From Ruminiclostridium sp. (lineage in GTDB: Bacteria; Bacillota_A; Clostridia; Oscillospirales; Oscillospiraceae), in the NCBI GenBank assembly GCA_017521345.1, contig JAFXCU010000163.1, positions 1 to 7,860 of the forward strand: DNA of 7,860 bases. Reading direction: 5' to 3'. The number at the start of each line of letters is the position of its first letter. Within the stretch, counting starts at the first letter, position 1. Made by a program: the position numbers and the translations under genes. The notes beneath the pieces are model-generated. The model saw only the letters and a list, made by a program, of their open reading frames with translations, made no database searches and had not been told where the DNA came from. Below are positions 1 through 6,001 of the stretch, one piece after another.

Positions 1-909
1 TCTCTCCACCGCCCCGCCACCCTAATTTTGATGGAGGAGCTGGAAAAGGCCGGGGTCACCGGCTATGTGGGCAAGGTAAATATGGACCGAAACGGTACCC
101 CCGGCCTGCTGGAGGAATCCACCCGGGAGTCCATGGACGAGACCCTGGCCTGGCTGGACCAGTGCACACAGTTTTCTCACATCAAGCCCATCCTCACCCC
201 CCGGTTCACCCCCTCCTGCACCGATGAGCTGATGGCCTTCCTGGGAAAGCTGGCGAAGGAGCGCAGCCTCCCCATCCAGTCCCACCTGTCAGAAAATCAG
301 CGGGAGATCCAGTGGGTGCGGGAGCTTCATCCCGACTGCGGTCAGTACTGGCAGTCCTACCAGAAGTTCGGTCTGTGGAATGACCGCACCCTCATGGCCC
401 ACTGCGTCTGGTCAGATGAGACCGAGCGGGCGGCCATCAAAGCCGCCGGGGTCACGGTGGTCCACTGCCCCGACTCCAACCAGAACCTCTGCTCCGGCTT
501 CGCCCCGGTCCGAAAGATGCTTCAGGAGGGTTTGAAGGTGGCCCTGGGCAGCGACATTGCCGGTGGGGACTGTCTGGATATGTTTGACGTGACCGCCTCT
601 GCCATCCGGGCCTCCAAGGCCCGCCGCATCCAGGACACCTGGCAGACCGATTTTCTGACCATTCCCGAGGCCTGGTACCTGGCCACCTCTGCCGGAGCCC
701 AGTTCTTCGGTCAGAAGCCCGGCTTCGCTCCCGGCAATGACTTCCACGCCATGGTGGTGGCCGCAGACAGCCCGGCCATCACCCAAGGCCTGCCCCCCAT
801 CCAGCGGCTGGGCCGGTGCATCTACCGCCGTCAGCCCGATGCCATCCGGGCGGTCTGGAGCGCCGGACGGAAGGTTTACTCCTCATCCCAACAGGAGGTA
901 TCCCCATGA
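1..909 (+). CDS. guaD: Guanine deaminase, C-terminal part (5' end outside window)
   Basis: Zinc-dependent cytosolic amidohydrolase that converts guanine to xanthine and ammonia in purine salvage and catabolism. The frame is open from the first base, so 302 residues are visible and roughly the first 130 of a usual 420-440 are missing, including the N-terminal HxH metal motif. Visible family marks, numbered from the window edge, are YVGKVNMDRN (22-31), SHLSEN (94-99, with metal His95 and Glu98), AHC (133-135, metal His134), HCPDSN (155-160) and GSDIAGG (183-189, with metal Asp185). All catalytic positions expected in this part are intact. The TTG at 28 and ATG at 31 lie inside the conserved region and are not the real start. 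Its stop overlaps the next gene's start (ATGA), so it heads an operon or lies within one. Assignment to guanine deaminase rather than another amidohydrolase rests mainly on the GKVNMDRN and SDIAGG signatures. Confidence 0.93.
   Translation, partial: SLHRPATLILMEELEKAGVTGYVGKVNMDRNGTPGLLEESTRESMDETLAWLDQCTQFSHIKPILTPRFTPSCTDELMAFLGKLAKERSLPIQSHLSENQREIQWVRELHPDCGQYWQSYQKFGLWNDRTLMAHCVWSDETERAAIKAAGVTVVHCPDSNQNLCSGFAPVRKMLQEGLKVALGSDIAGGDCLDMFDVTASAIRASKARRIQDTWQTDFLTIPEAWYLATSAGAQFFGQKPGFAPGNDFHAMVVAADSPAITQGLPPIQRLGRCIYRRQPDAIRAVWSAGRKVYSSSQQEVSP
893..898 (+). promoter_or_regulatory. Shine-Dalgarno site inside the end of guaD
   Basis: A full AGGAGG lies within the last codons of guanine deaminase, 7 nt before the ATG at 906. 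It fixes the start of the VOC gene and rules out the in-frame upstream ATG at 816, which has no such site and would give 30 extra residues ahead of the fold. The ATGA stop/start overlap suggests translational coupling. Confidence 0.85.
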
Positions 910-1367
910 CCTTTTCCAATCCTCTCATTGCTGTGGCCGATCTGGACCGTTCCAAAGCCTTTTACCAAGAAGTGCTGGGCCTGTCCGTGATCCTGGACTT
1001 CGGGGCCAACGTGACCCTGGAGGGTGGTTTGTGCCTCCAGACCCTGGACACCTGGCAGGACTTCCTCGGCACAGACCAAATCACCTTCTTTTCCCGCAGT
1101 TCTGAGCTCTATTTTGTGGAAGAGGAATTTGACCGTTTTATTCAAACCCTTTCCCACTTTGAGATCCGCTATGTCCATCCCCTGAAAGAACACCGATGGG
1201 GCCAACGGGTGGTTCGCTTTTACGATCCTGACGGTCATGTCATCGAGGTGGGGGAAAGTCTGGCCGCTGTCTGCCGCCGGTTCCTGGCCCAGGGTCTGAC
1301 ACCGGAGGAGATCGCCGTGCGGATGGATATCCCTCTGGCCCACGTGATGGAACTGCTGGCCCAGTAA
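906..1367 (+). CDS. VOC-family (glyoxalase/bleomycin resistance-like) protein with C-terminal HTH-like tail
   Basis: A 153-residue soluble protein. Residues 1-117 form one vicinal-oxygen-chelate unit: the opening NPLIAVADLDRSKAFYQEVLG (5-25) is the typical beta-alpha start, and HPLKEHRWGQ (91-100) followed by FYDPDGHVIEVGE (105-117) is the typical end, with Glu114 at the usual metal-ligand place. Residues 118-153 are an extension outside the fold; EEIAVRMDIPLAHV (134-147) reads like the two helices of a helix-turn-helix. Known VOC members include lyases, dioxygenases and drug-binding proteins; the substrate here cannot be told from sequence. It is probably dimeric, as most single-unit VOC proteins are. 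It overlaps guaD by 4 nt and is followed 15 nt later by the membrane-protein gene, so it is probably co-transcribed with both. Confidence 0.88.
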   Translation: MTFSNPLIAVADLDRSKAFYQEVLGLSVILDFGANVTLEGGLCLQTLDTWQDFLGTDQITFFSRSSELYFVEEEFDRFIQTLSHFEIRYVHPLKEHRWGQRVVRFYDPDGHVIEVGESLAAVCRRFLAQGLTPEEIAVRMDIPLAHVMELLAQ

Positions 1368-1382
1368 CCCCTTAGAAAGCTG

Positions 1383-2135
1383 ATGTACGATATGCCATAC
1401 TTTTTTGATACCCTGGAGACCATCCCGGAAGGGGTGGGATTTCCCGCCTATTCCTCACTCCATCTCATTTGGCTGGGCATCTTTGTCCTGTTCTGCCTGA
1501 TGGGCAGTCTTCTCTACCGCCGATGCGGCGAGGTTGGCCGTCAGCGGTGGCGCAGGATCATCGCCTGCTTCCTGGTGGCGGATGAGGTCTTCAAGCACAC
1601 TATGCTCCTCCTGGGCGGTCGGTGGATCCCGGAATACCTCCCACTCCACCTGTGCTCCATCAATATCTTCCTCATCGCCCTCCACGCCTGGAAGCCCAGC
1701 CAGGGCTTGGGAAACTATCTCTACACCGTGAGCATCCCGGCGGCCACCGCCGCCCTGCTCTTTCCCACCTGGACGGCCCTGCCCCTGGGGAACTTCATGC
1801 ACTGGCACAGCTTTACCGTCCACATTCTCCTGGTGGCTTACCCCATCCTTCTCACCGCCGGTGGGGATATCAAACCCCAGCCCAAGTACATCCCCAGGTG
1901 CCTGCTCATGCTGCTGGCCATGGCCATCCCCATCTACGGGGTGAACCTGGCCCTGGACACCAACTTCATGTTCCTCATGTTCGCCAAGGAGGGGAACCCC
2001 CTTCTGATATTTGAAAACCTTTGGGGCAACCACCTGTTGGGCTACCCCGTTCTCATCTCCGCCGTTCTGGTGGTGATGCACCTTCCCCCCTGGCTGCTGT
2101 CCAAGCGAAAACAGCACGCCGCCATCCAATCCTAA
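1383..2135 (+). CDS. YwaF/TIGR02206-type integral membrane protein (TMEM164-like)
   Basis: A 250-residue protein with about seven hydrophobic spans (roughly 26-44, 57-77, 86-101, 111-127, 141-158, 172-190, 220-238) and a basic tail (KRK, 241-243), as in bacterial YwaF proteins of unknown function. Family marks are LPLHLCSINIF (86-96, with His89 and Cys91), the histidines of HWHSFTVH (140-147), and LDTNFMFLMFAKEGNPL (191-207), which resembles the N-Y-M-F-L stretch before a K-P of this family. The eukaryotic relative TMEM164 has been described as a phospholipid acyltransferase using a conserved cysteine; whether Cys91 plays that role is inference. The ribosome site is weak (AGAAAG, 1374-1379): ATG at 1383 lies 3 nt and ATG at 1392 lies 12 nt from it, so the start could be three codons later. 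The gap to the preceding stop is 15 nt. The next gene's SD overlaps its own stop codon. Confidence 0.85.
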   Translation: MYDMPYFFDTLETIPEGVGFPAYSSLHLIWLGIFVLFCLMGSLLYRRCGEVGRQRWRRIIACFLVADEVFKHTMLLLGGRWIPEYLPLHLCSINIFLIALHAWKPSQGLGNYLYTVSIPAATAALLFPTWTALPLGNFMHWHSFTVHILLVAYPILLTAGGDIKPQPKYIPRCLLMLLAMAIPIYGVNLALDTNFMFLMFAKEGNPLLIFENLWGNHLLGYPVLISAVLVVMHLPPWLLSKRKQHAAIQS

Positions 2136-2148
2136 GGAGGTTTACACC

Positions 2149-3075
2149 ATGTCCATTCGAGAGCTCAACTTCCCCTCTGCCAACGGCCGAGACACCATCA
2201 AGGCCTGGGCCTACTCCCCGCTGGGTCAGCCCAGAGGCATCATCCAGCTGGTCCACGGCTATGGCGAGCACTCCCGCCGCTACCTGCACATGATCGGCAA
2301 GTTCCAGCAGGCCGGGTTCGTGGTCTACGCTGACGACCATCTGGGCCACGGCAAGACCGGCTACGACGCCGGCACCCTGGGCGATCCCCACTCCGGCGGC
2401 TACATGACCTACATCCAGGACGAAAAGCAGCTCCACGACATCGCCGTGGCGGACTACCCCGGCCTGCCCTACTTCATGTTCGGCCACAGCTGGGGCTCCA
2501 TGCTGGCTCGCGGCTATGCCGCCCACTACGGCCAGGACATCAAGGGCCTGATGCTCTGCGGCCTGTGCTCCCAGTGGAAGGGCTGCGAGGCCGCCTATGA
2601 GAACCCCGAGTTCCGGGCCGCCTATGAGGCCGACCCCTATCAGCCCGCCGGGGAGTGGTTCGACAAGGTCTTCTGCGGCATGACCGACCGCATCGAGAAT
2701 CCCAACAGCCCCGCCGACTGGATCGCCAACGACCCCAATGTGGTGGCCGACCACGCCGGGGATATGTTCAACACCTTCGACACCACCATCGAGCTGCCCT
2801 GGGACTTCGTTCAGCTCTACCACTTCATTGAGAGCCCCGAATGGGCCCCCATGGTCCCTGCTAACATTCCGGTCTATCTCATGTCCGGTGACCAGGACCC
2901 CTGCGGCAACTATGGCGAGGGTCTGTACCACGTGGCAAACCTGCTGGCCAACTCCGGCAACAAGACCCAGGTCCGGGCCTACTCCGGCTACCGCCATGAG
3001 ATCCACAACGAGCTGGCCATCCGGGACGAGGTGGTGGACGGCCTCATCACCTTCCTCAACGGTATTCTCGGCTGA
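2149..3075 (+). CDS. Alpha/beta hydrolase, monoacylglycerol lipase/lysophospholipase type
   Basis: A 308-residue serine hydrolase of the Hydrolase_4 type. The oxyanion motif HGYGEHSRRY (36-45) is that of monoacylglycerol lipases. The nucleophile elbow GHSWG places the catalytic serine at 114; the likely acid is Asp250 in SGDQDPCG (246-253), and the likely base is His283 in YRHEIHNE (281-288), also a hallmark of the group. A cap region lies at about 140-235. No signal peptide is seen, so the protein is probably cytosolic or loosely membrane bound. The expected reaction is hydrolysis of a monoacylglycerol, lysophospholipid or similar ester, but this fold is promiscuous. A strong SD (AAGGAGG, 2134-2140) overlaps the upstream stop and sits 8 nt before the ATG, so translation is probably coupled to the YwaF-like gene. 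It is the last gene of its operon, followed by a hairpin terminator. Confidence 0.9.
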   Translation: MSIRELNFPSANGRDTIKAWAYSPLGQPRGIIQLVHGYGEHSRRYLHMIGKFQQAGFVVYADDHLGHGKTGYDAGTLGDPHSGGYMTYIQDEKQLHDIAVADYPGLPYFMFGHSWGSMLARGYAAHYGQDIKGLMLCGLCSQWKGCEAAYENPEFRAAYEADPYQPAGEWFDKVFCGMTDRIENPNSPADWIANDPNVVADHAGDMFNTFDTTIELPWDFVQLYHFIESPEWAPMVPANIPVYLMSGDQDPCGNYGEGLYHVANLLANSGNKTQVRAYSGYRHEIHNELAIRDEVVDGLITFLNGILG

Positions 3076-3092
3076 GTCTTTATTCTATCGCT

Positions 3093-3130
3093 AAAAAATC
3101 CCCTTTGCTCCAAGGAGCAAAGGGGATTTT
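3093..3130. terminator. Bidirectional intrinsic terminator between two convergent genes
   Basis: A perfect inverted repeat pairs 3095-3111 with 3114-3130 (17 bp including A/T flanks). The two central bases AA are too few for a loop, so the real loop is probably CAAG on a 16-bp stem. The A-run at 3093-3098 becomes a U-run when read leftward, and TTTT at 3127-3130 serves the rightward read. It can therefore end both the guaD-hydrolase operon and the convergent purC. Confidence 0.92.
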
Positions 3131-3142
3131 GATTCGCAAAAC

Positions 3143-3832
3143 TTAGCCGTTGATCTTGTCCAGGATGATCTTAGCGCAGTCGATCTGGTTGGGGATGTTG
3201 CCGTTGGTGTCACGGACTCTCCAGATGTCGGGGGTGATCTCGTCAGCCACGTACATCTTGCCGTTCTCGTCATAGCCGACCTCGATCTTCAGGTCGATCA
3301 GGGTCAGGTCCATCTTAGCCAGCTCTTCCTTCAGGACTTCGCCGACCTTCACCAGGATGCCCAGAGCCTCGTCATACTGGCCGGGGACCAGCATGTTCTT
3401 CATCAGGCAGATACGCTCGGAGATCAGGGGGTCGCCCTGCTCGTCGCTCTTCAGGGTAACTTCAGTGTAAGGGGGATTGAAAACGATACCCTCTTCCAGG
3501 TCGAAGCGGCGGCACATGCTGCCGGCGGTGAAGTAGCGCAGAACGAACTCCAGCTTGGGAACGGTCAGCTTGCGGACCTGCATCAGGTTCTGGTCCAGGT
3601 CAGCGCCCAGGTAGTGGGTGGGGATGCCGTTCTTCTCCATCAGCTCGAAGAAGTACTTGGAAACCTGCAGGCCGATGTTGCCCTTGCCTTCCACGCTGCC
3701 GCCCACGGTGTTGGAACCGGGATCGAACACGCCGTTCTCACCGGTAGCGGAGTCCTTGAAGAACAGGTAAACAACGCCGGTTTCCTCGTTCAGCTTGACA
3801 GTCTTGGTCTTACCATCGTAAAGTGTCTTCAT
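3143..3832 (-). CDS. purC: Phosphoribosylaminoimidazole-succinocarboxamide synthase (SAICAR synthetase)
   Basis: Cytosolic ATP-dependent ligase that joins aspartate to CAIR to give SAICAR in de novo purine synthesis. The 229 residues are close to the usual 230-240. Family marks: YDGKTK (5-10, nucleotide-binding start), GKG (49-51), THYL (72-75), AGSMCRRF (103-110), EGIVF (114-118), DPLISE (134-139), LIDLKIEVG (178-186) and ADEITPDIWRVRD (196-208, matching the D-E-I-x-P-D-x-x-R signature). The stretch DSATGENGVFDPGSNTVGG (27-45) replaces the usual D-x-x-T-A-F-N region, as in a divergent clostridial subgroup. Start chosen at 3832 because the SD at 3841-3845 is 8 nt away; the ATG two codons upstream (3838) is only 2 nt from it. 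The frame stays open to 3994, but that extension resembles no PurC and crosses the promoter. The gene stands alone, without the usual pur cluster in view. Confidence 0.94.
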   Translation of the reverse strand: MKTLYDGKTKTVKLNEETGVVYLFFKDSATGENGVFDPGSNTVGGSVEGKGNIGLQVSKYFFELMEKNGIPTHYLGADLDQNLMQVRKLTVPKLEFVLRYFTAGSMCRRFDLEEGIVFNPPYTEVTLKSDEQGDPLISERICLMKNMLVPGQYDEALGILVKVGEVLKEELAKMDLTLIDLKIEVGYDENGKMYVADEITPDIWRVRDTNGNIPNQIDCAKIILDKING

Positions 3833-3840
3833 TGTCATTG

Positions 3841-3848
3841 CTCCTCTC
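3841..3848 (-). promoter_or_regulatory. Shine-Dalgarno site of purC, deciding between two ATGs
   Basis: On the minus strand the site reads GAGAGGAG and is followed by CAATGACAATGAAG. The first ATG is 2 nt from AGGAG and the second 8 nt, so the second is favoured as the start. The first could be used at a low rate and would add only Met-Thr. Confidence 0.8.
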
Positions 3849-3932
3849 AAGTCGCATATACACGCTTCCGCCAGGAAACCCCGTTTTCTGCAAGATTCCC
3901 TCACAAAAGTTGCAAACGTATCTAACAGAGGT

Positions 3933-3941
3933 ATTATACCA
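3933..3941 (-). promoter_or_regulatory. Extended -10 promoter for purC
   Basis: On the minus strand this reads TGGTATAAT, a consensus -10 with the TG extension. No good -35 lies at 16-18 nt, which is acceptable for an extended -10 element. The expected start of transcription is near 3926, giving a leader of about 95 nt before the purC ATG. I saw no purine riboswitch core in this leader. Only a weak imperfect hairpin (about 3870-3892) was noticed. Confidence 0.65.
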
Positions 3942-4043
3942 CAAACTTTGAAAAAAGCGATACTTAGAATGACAATTTCTCCCCGAATTTTCAAAAAAAT
4001 TTTTCCTGTTTTTGTCGTTCTGATAAATCTTGCCCTCTGTCCA

Positions 4044-4073
4044 TTGACTTCCTGACGCTGTCAGGCGTATACT
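4044..4073 (+). promoter_or_regulatory. Promoter for the EcsC-DUF2804 unit
   Basis: TTGACT (4044-4049) and TATACT (4068-4073) are separated by 18 nt, a good sigma-A type promoter. An overlapping TATAAT at 4073-4078 is a closer -10 match but is 23 nt from this -35. The transcript probably starts near 4080, leaving a short leader that carries the SD GGGAGG (4096-4101), 7 nt before the ATG at 4109. The promoter diverges from that of purC, about 130 nt away. Confidence 0.7.
4051..4065. promoter_or_regulatory. Perfect palindrome in the promoter spacer, possible operator
   Basis: CCTGAC-GCT-GTCAGG is a perfect 6-3-6 inverted repeat lying wholly between the -35 and -10 of the EcsC promoter. This is a classic place for a repressor, or for an activator that reshapes a long spacer such as the 18 nt seen here. 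It lies upstream of the expected transcript, so it is not an RNA hairpin of this operon. Which protein binds it cannot be told; no regulator gene is in the window. Confidence 0.5.
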
Positions 4074-4108
4074 ATAATTTAATAACATCTTCTCCGGGAG
4101 GGAACGAT

Positions 4109-4894
4109 ATGGGTATTTTTCAGCAGAAAACCCCCATGGAAAAAGAATGGGAAGCCCTGAACAAACGGGAAAAGAAGTTTCTGACCTCCCGCCAGGAGAA
4201 GGAGGACACCGCCCTGAACCAGTTCCTGGCAGAGAAGGTCCCCCCAACCCTCCAGGACACCCTGGACGCCGCTTTCTTCAAGGCCTTTCAGCTGATCTTC
4301 GAGAAGGGCACCGGTGTCATCGAAAAGACCTATCGCCGGGAGGACCTGGAAAAAAACTTTCAGGTGAAGGAATTCTCGCATGAAATCAGCGGCAGCCGCA
4401 AGACCCTGAAAGCCTTCTCCAAAGGGGCCAGAAACGCCGGAAACAAGGGTATGGCCCTCTCCGGAGCCTCGGGCATCGGCATGGGCCTGCTGGGGGTGGG
4501 CATCCCGGACATCCCAGTCTTCACCGCCATGATCCTGCGGACGGTCTATGAGATCGCCCTGAGCTACGGCTTCCACTACGACACCGAGGAGGAACAGTAT
4601 CTCATCCTCCTGCTCATCCAAGGCGCAGTCTCCCACGGGGCCGCCATGGACCAGGTCAATGCAGAAGTGAACCGATTCCTTCGGGAGAACACCCTGCCCC
4701 TCCAGTACGACAAAGATGACCAGATCCGCAAGACCGCCGGTGCTCTATCCAAGGAGCTGCTGTATATGAAGTTCCTCCAGGGTATCCCCGTGGTGGGGGC
4801 CATTGGCGGGGTCTACGATCTGGTGTATATGAAACAGATCACCGAATACGCCACCATCAAATATCAGCGCAGATTTTTACGGGACAAGAGATAA
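4109..4894 (+). CDS. EcsC-family protein
   Basis: A 261-residue protein matching the EcsC family (named after the third gene of the Bacillus subtilis ecs locus), whose biochemical role is unknown. Residues 1-45 are charged and probably helical. A glycine-rich hydrophobic segment (GMALSGASGIGMGLLGVGIPDIPVFTAMILRTVYEIALSYG in sense, 114-154) is the family core, with the typical G-x-P-D-I-P turn and the R-x-x-x-E-I-A-x-S-Y-G helix. A second hydrophobic helix with GIPVVGAIGGVYD (225-237) is the usual EcsC ending. These segments suggest membrane association, without clear full spans or a signal peptide. Its gene is first behind the palindrome-bearing promoter and lies 15 nt before the DUF2804 gene, so the two are very likely co-transcribed. 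Unlike B. subtilis, no EcsA/EcsB transporter genes are next to it. Confidence 0.87.
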   Translation: MGIFQQKTPMEKEWEALNKREKKFLTSRQEKEDTALNQFLAEKVPPTLQDTLDAAFFKAFQLIFEKGTGVIEKTYRREDLEKNFQVKEFSHEISGSRKTLKAFSKGARNAGNKGMALSGASGIGMGLLGVGIPDIPVFTAMILRTVYEIALSYGFHYDTEEEQYLILLLIQGAVSHGAAMDQVNAEVNRFLRENTLPLQYDKDDQIRKTAGALSKELLYMKFLQGIPVVGAIGGVYDLVYMKQITEYATIKYQRRFLRDKR

Positions 4895-4909
4895 GAAAGG
4901 AGAGCCCAA

Positions 4910-5941
4910 ATGCAGCACGAGATCACCAAAGCCATCCCCCTGCTGGACAGCAAGGGCAACCTGACCCAGGCAGGCTATGCCAAGAAGCTCCTGCCCGTTT
5001 ACGACCGCTCCAAGGTCAAGGGGGGCTTCGCCCGCCTGAAGGAGTGGGATTACTACTATATCGGCAACGACAAGTACGGCGTGTGTCTGACCATCGCCGA
5101 CAACAGCTATATGGGCCTGGACTCGGTCTCCTTCCTGTCCTTTGAGGGGAAACCCTGGGAGATCACCAAGAGCCCCATGCGCATCATGCCCATGGGCAAG
5201 ACCAACCTGCCCCCCACCTCTGCCAAGGGTGTCAGCGCCATCACCGGCAAGGGCTACCGGATGATCTTCCAGGTGGAAGATGGCTGCAGGAAGCTCTTTG
5301 CCCACATGGAGGACTTCAAGGACGGCCAGGCCATCGACGTGAAGATCACCCTCACCCAGGAGCCGGAGGAGTCCATGGTCATCTGCACCCCCTTTGAGAA
5401 GGAGGGCCACTTCTACTATAACCAGAAGATCAACTGCATGCGTGCCAGTGGTCAGGTGACCATCGGCAAGGACGTCTACACCTTCCAGCCGGAGGATTCC
5501 TTCGGTGTGCTGGACTGGGGCCGCGGCGTCTGGACCTATCACAACACCTGGTACTGGGGCTCCGCCTCCGGTCTGGTGGATGACCAGGACTTCGGCTTCA
5601 ACATCGGCTACGGCTTCGGCGACACCTCCGCCGCCAGCGAGAATATGCTCTTCTACCAGGGTAAGGCCCACAAGCTCAGCCAGGTCACCTTCCGCATCCC
5701 CATGAAGGACGGCAAAGAGGACTACTTAAAGCCCTGGACCTTCACCAGCGATGACGGCCGCTTCGAGATGGACTTCGCCCCCATCCTGAACCGTGCCTCC
5801 AACACGGATTTCAAGGTCCTCAAGTCCGACCAGAACCAGGTGTTCGGCAAGTTCACCGGCACCGCCGTCCTGGACGACGGCACCAAGCTGGAAGTCAAAG
5901 ACCTGCTGGGCTTTGCGGAAAAAGTAGAGAATAAATGGTAA
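4910..5941 (+). CDS. DUF2804 domain-containing protein
   Basis: A 343-residue protein of unknown function whose whole length fits the DUF2804 family. Diagnostic stretches are LDWGRGVWTYHNTWYWGSASG (201-221 in pieces: LDWGRGVW, then W-Y-W-G-S-A-S-G) and NIGYGFGDTSAASEN (231-245), followed by GKAHKL (251-256). The sequence is rich in aromatic residues and short beta-like stretches, with no signal peptide or membrane span, so a cytosolic beta-rich protein is likely; this is inference. The SD AAAGGAG (4896-4902) is 7 nt before the ATG and overlaps no other gene. It follows the EcsC gene by 15 nt and is followed by an intrinsic terminator, so the transcription unit is probably EcsC-DUF2804, with any read-through reaching the MATE gene. 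No catalytic residues can be named. Confidence 0.87.
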   Translation: MQHEITKAIPLLDSKGNLTQAGYAKKLLPVYDRSKVKGGFARLKEWDYYYIGNDKYGVCLTIADNSYMGLDSVSFLSFEGKPWEITKSPMRIMPMGKTNLPPTSAKGVSAITGKGYRMIFQVEDGCRKLFAHMEDFKDGQAIDVKITLTQEPEESMVICTPFEKEGHFYYNQKINCMRASGQVTIGKDVYTFQPEDSFGVLDWGRGVWTYHNTWYWGSASGLVDDQDFGFNIGYGFGDTSAASENMLFYQGKAHKLSQVTFRIPMKDGKEDYLKPWTFTSDDGRFEMDFAPILNRASNTDFKVLKSDQNQVFGKFTGTAVLDDGTKLEVKDLLGFAEKVENKW

Positions 5942-5943
5942 CC

Positions 5944-5974
5944 AAAGGGTCCCGGTCAATCCGGGACTCTTTTT
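5944..5974 (+). terminator. Intrinsic terminator after the DUF2804 gene
   Basis: The arm at 5944-5955 pairs with 5961-5972 across a TCAAT loop: seven perfect GC-rich pairs (GTCCCGG/CCGGGAC) extended by a G-U, a G-C and three A-T pairs, then a run of five T (5970-5974). A second CCGGG at 5975-5979 could compete for the CCCGG of the left arm. The MATE start codon is only 27 nt downstream, with no promoter visible between them, so termination is probably partial. Confidence 0.8.
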
Positions 5975-6001
5975 CCGGGTTTTCCCAAAAGGAGTGAAAG
6001 G

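Noticed and set aside
2053..3006. Long minus-strand open frame opposite the hydrolase gene
   Set aside because: It is the antisense shadow of a well-recognised serine hydrolase with GC-rich third positions; its protein is low-complexity (rich in V, G, A, H) and resembles nothing known.
3981..3990. CCCGAATTTT as a possible PurR box for purC
   Set aside because: Only a short CCGAA core matches, with no second copy at the required spacing, and I cannot show that this organism has a PurR.
3833..3994. Possible 54-residue N-terminal extension of PurC
   Set aside because: The extension has no SD, crosses the TGGTATAAT promoter element, is AT-rich unlike the gene, and is absent from PurC proteins.
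3988..4006. A-tract and T-tract stretch in the divergent region as a repeat or origin-like element
   Set aside because: It is a simple AT-rich stretch of the kind found upstream of many promoters, with no repeated boxes around it.
4877..5671. Minus-strand open frame opposite the DUF2804 gene
   Set aside because: Its repetitive G/V/H/A-rich protein is typical of antisense reading of GC-rich coding DNA; the plus-strand gene has a good SD and family motifs.
5913..5941. Possible promoter (TTGCGG with TGGTAA) at the end of the DUF2804 gene for the MATE gene
   Set aside because: The -10 match is poor and the start would fall inside the terminator stem, so it is not supported.
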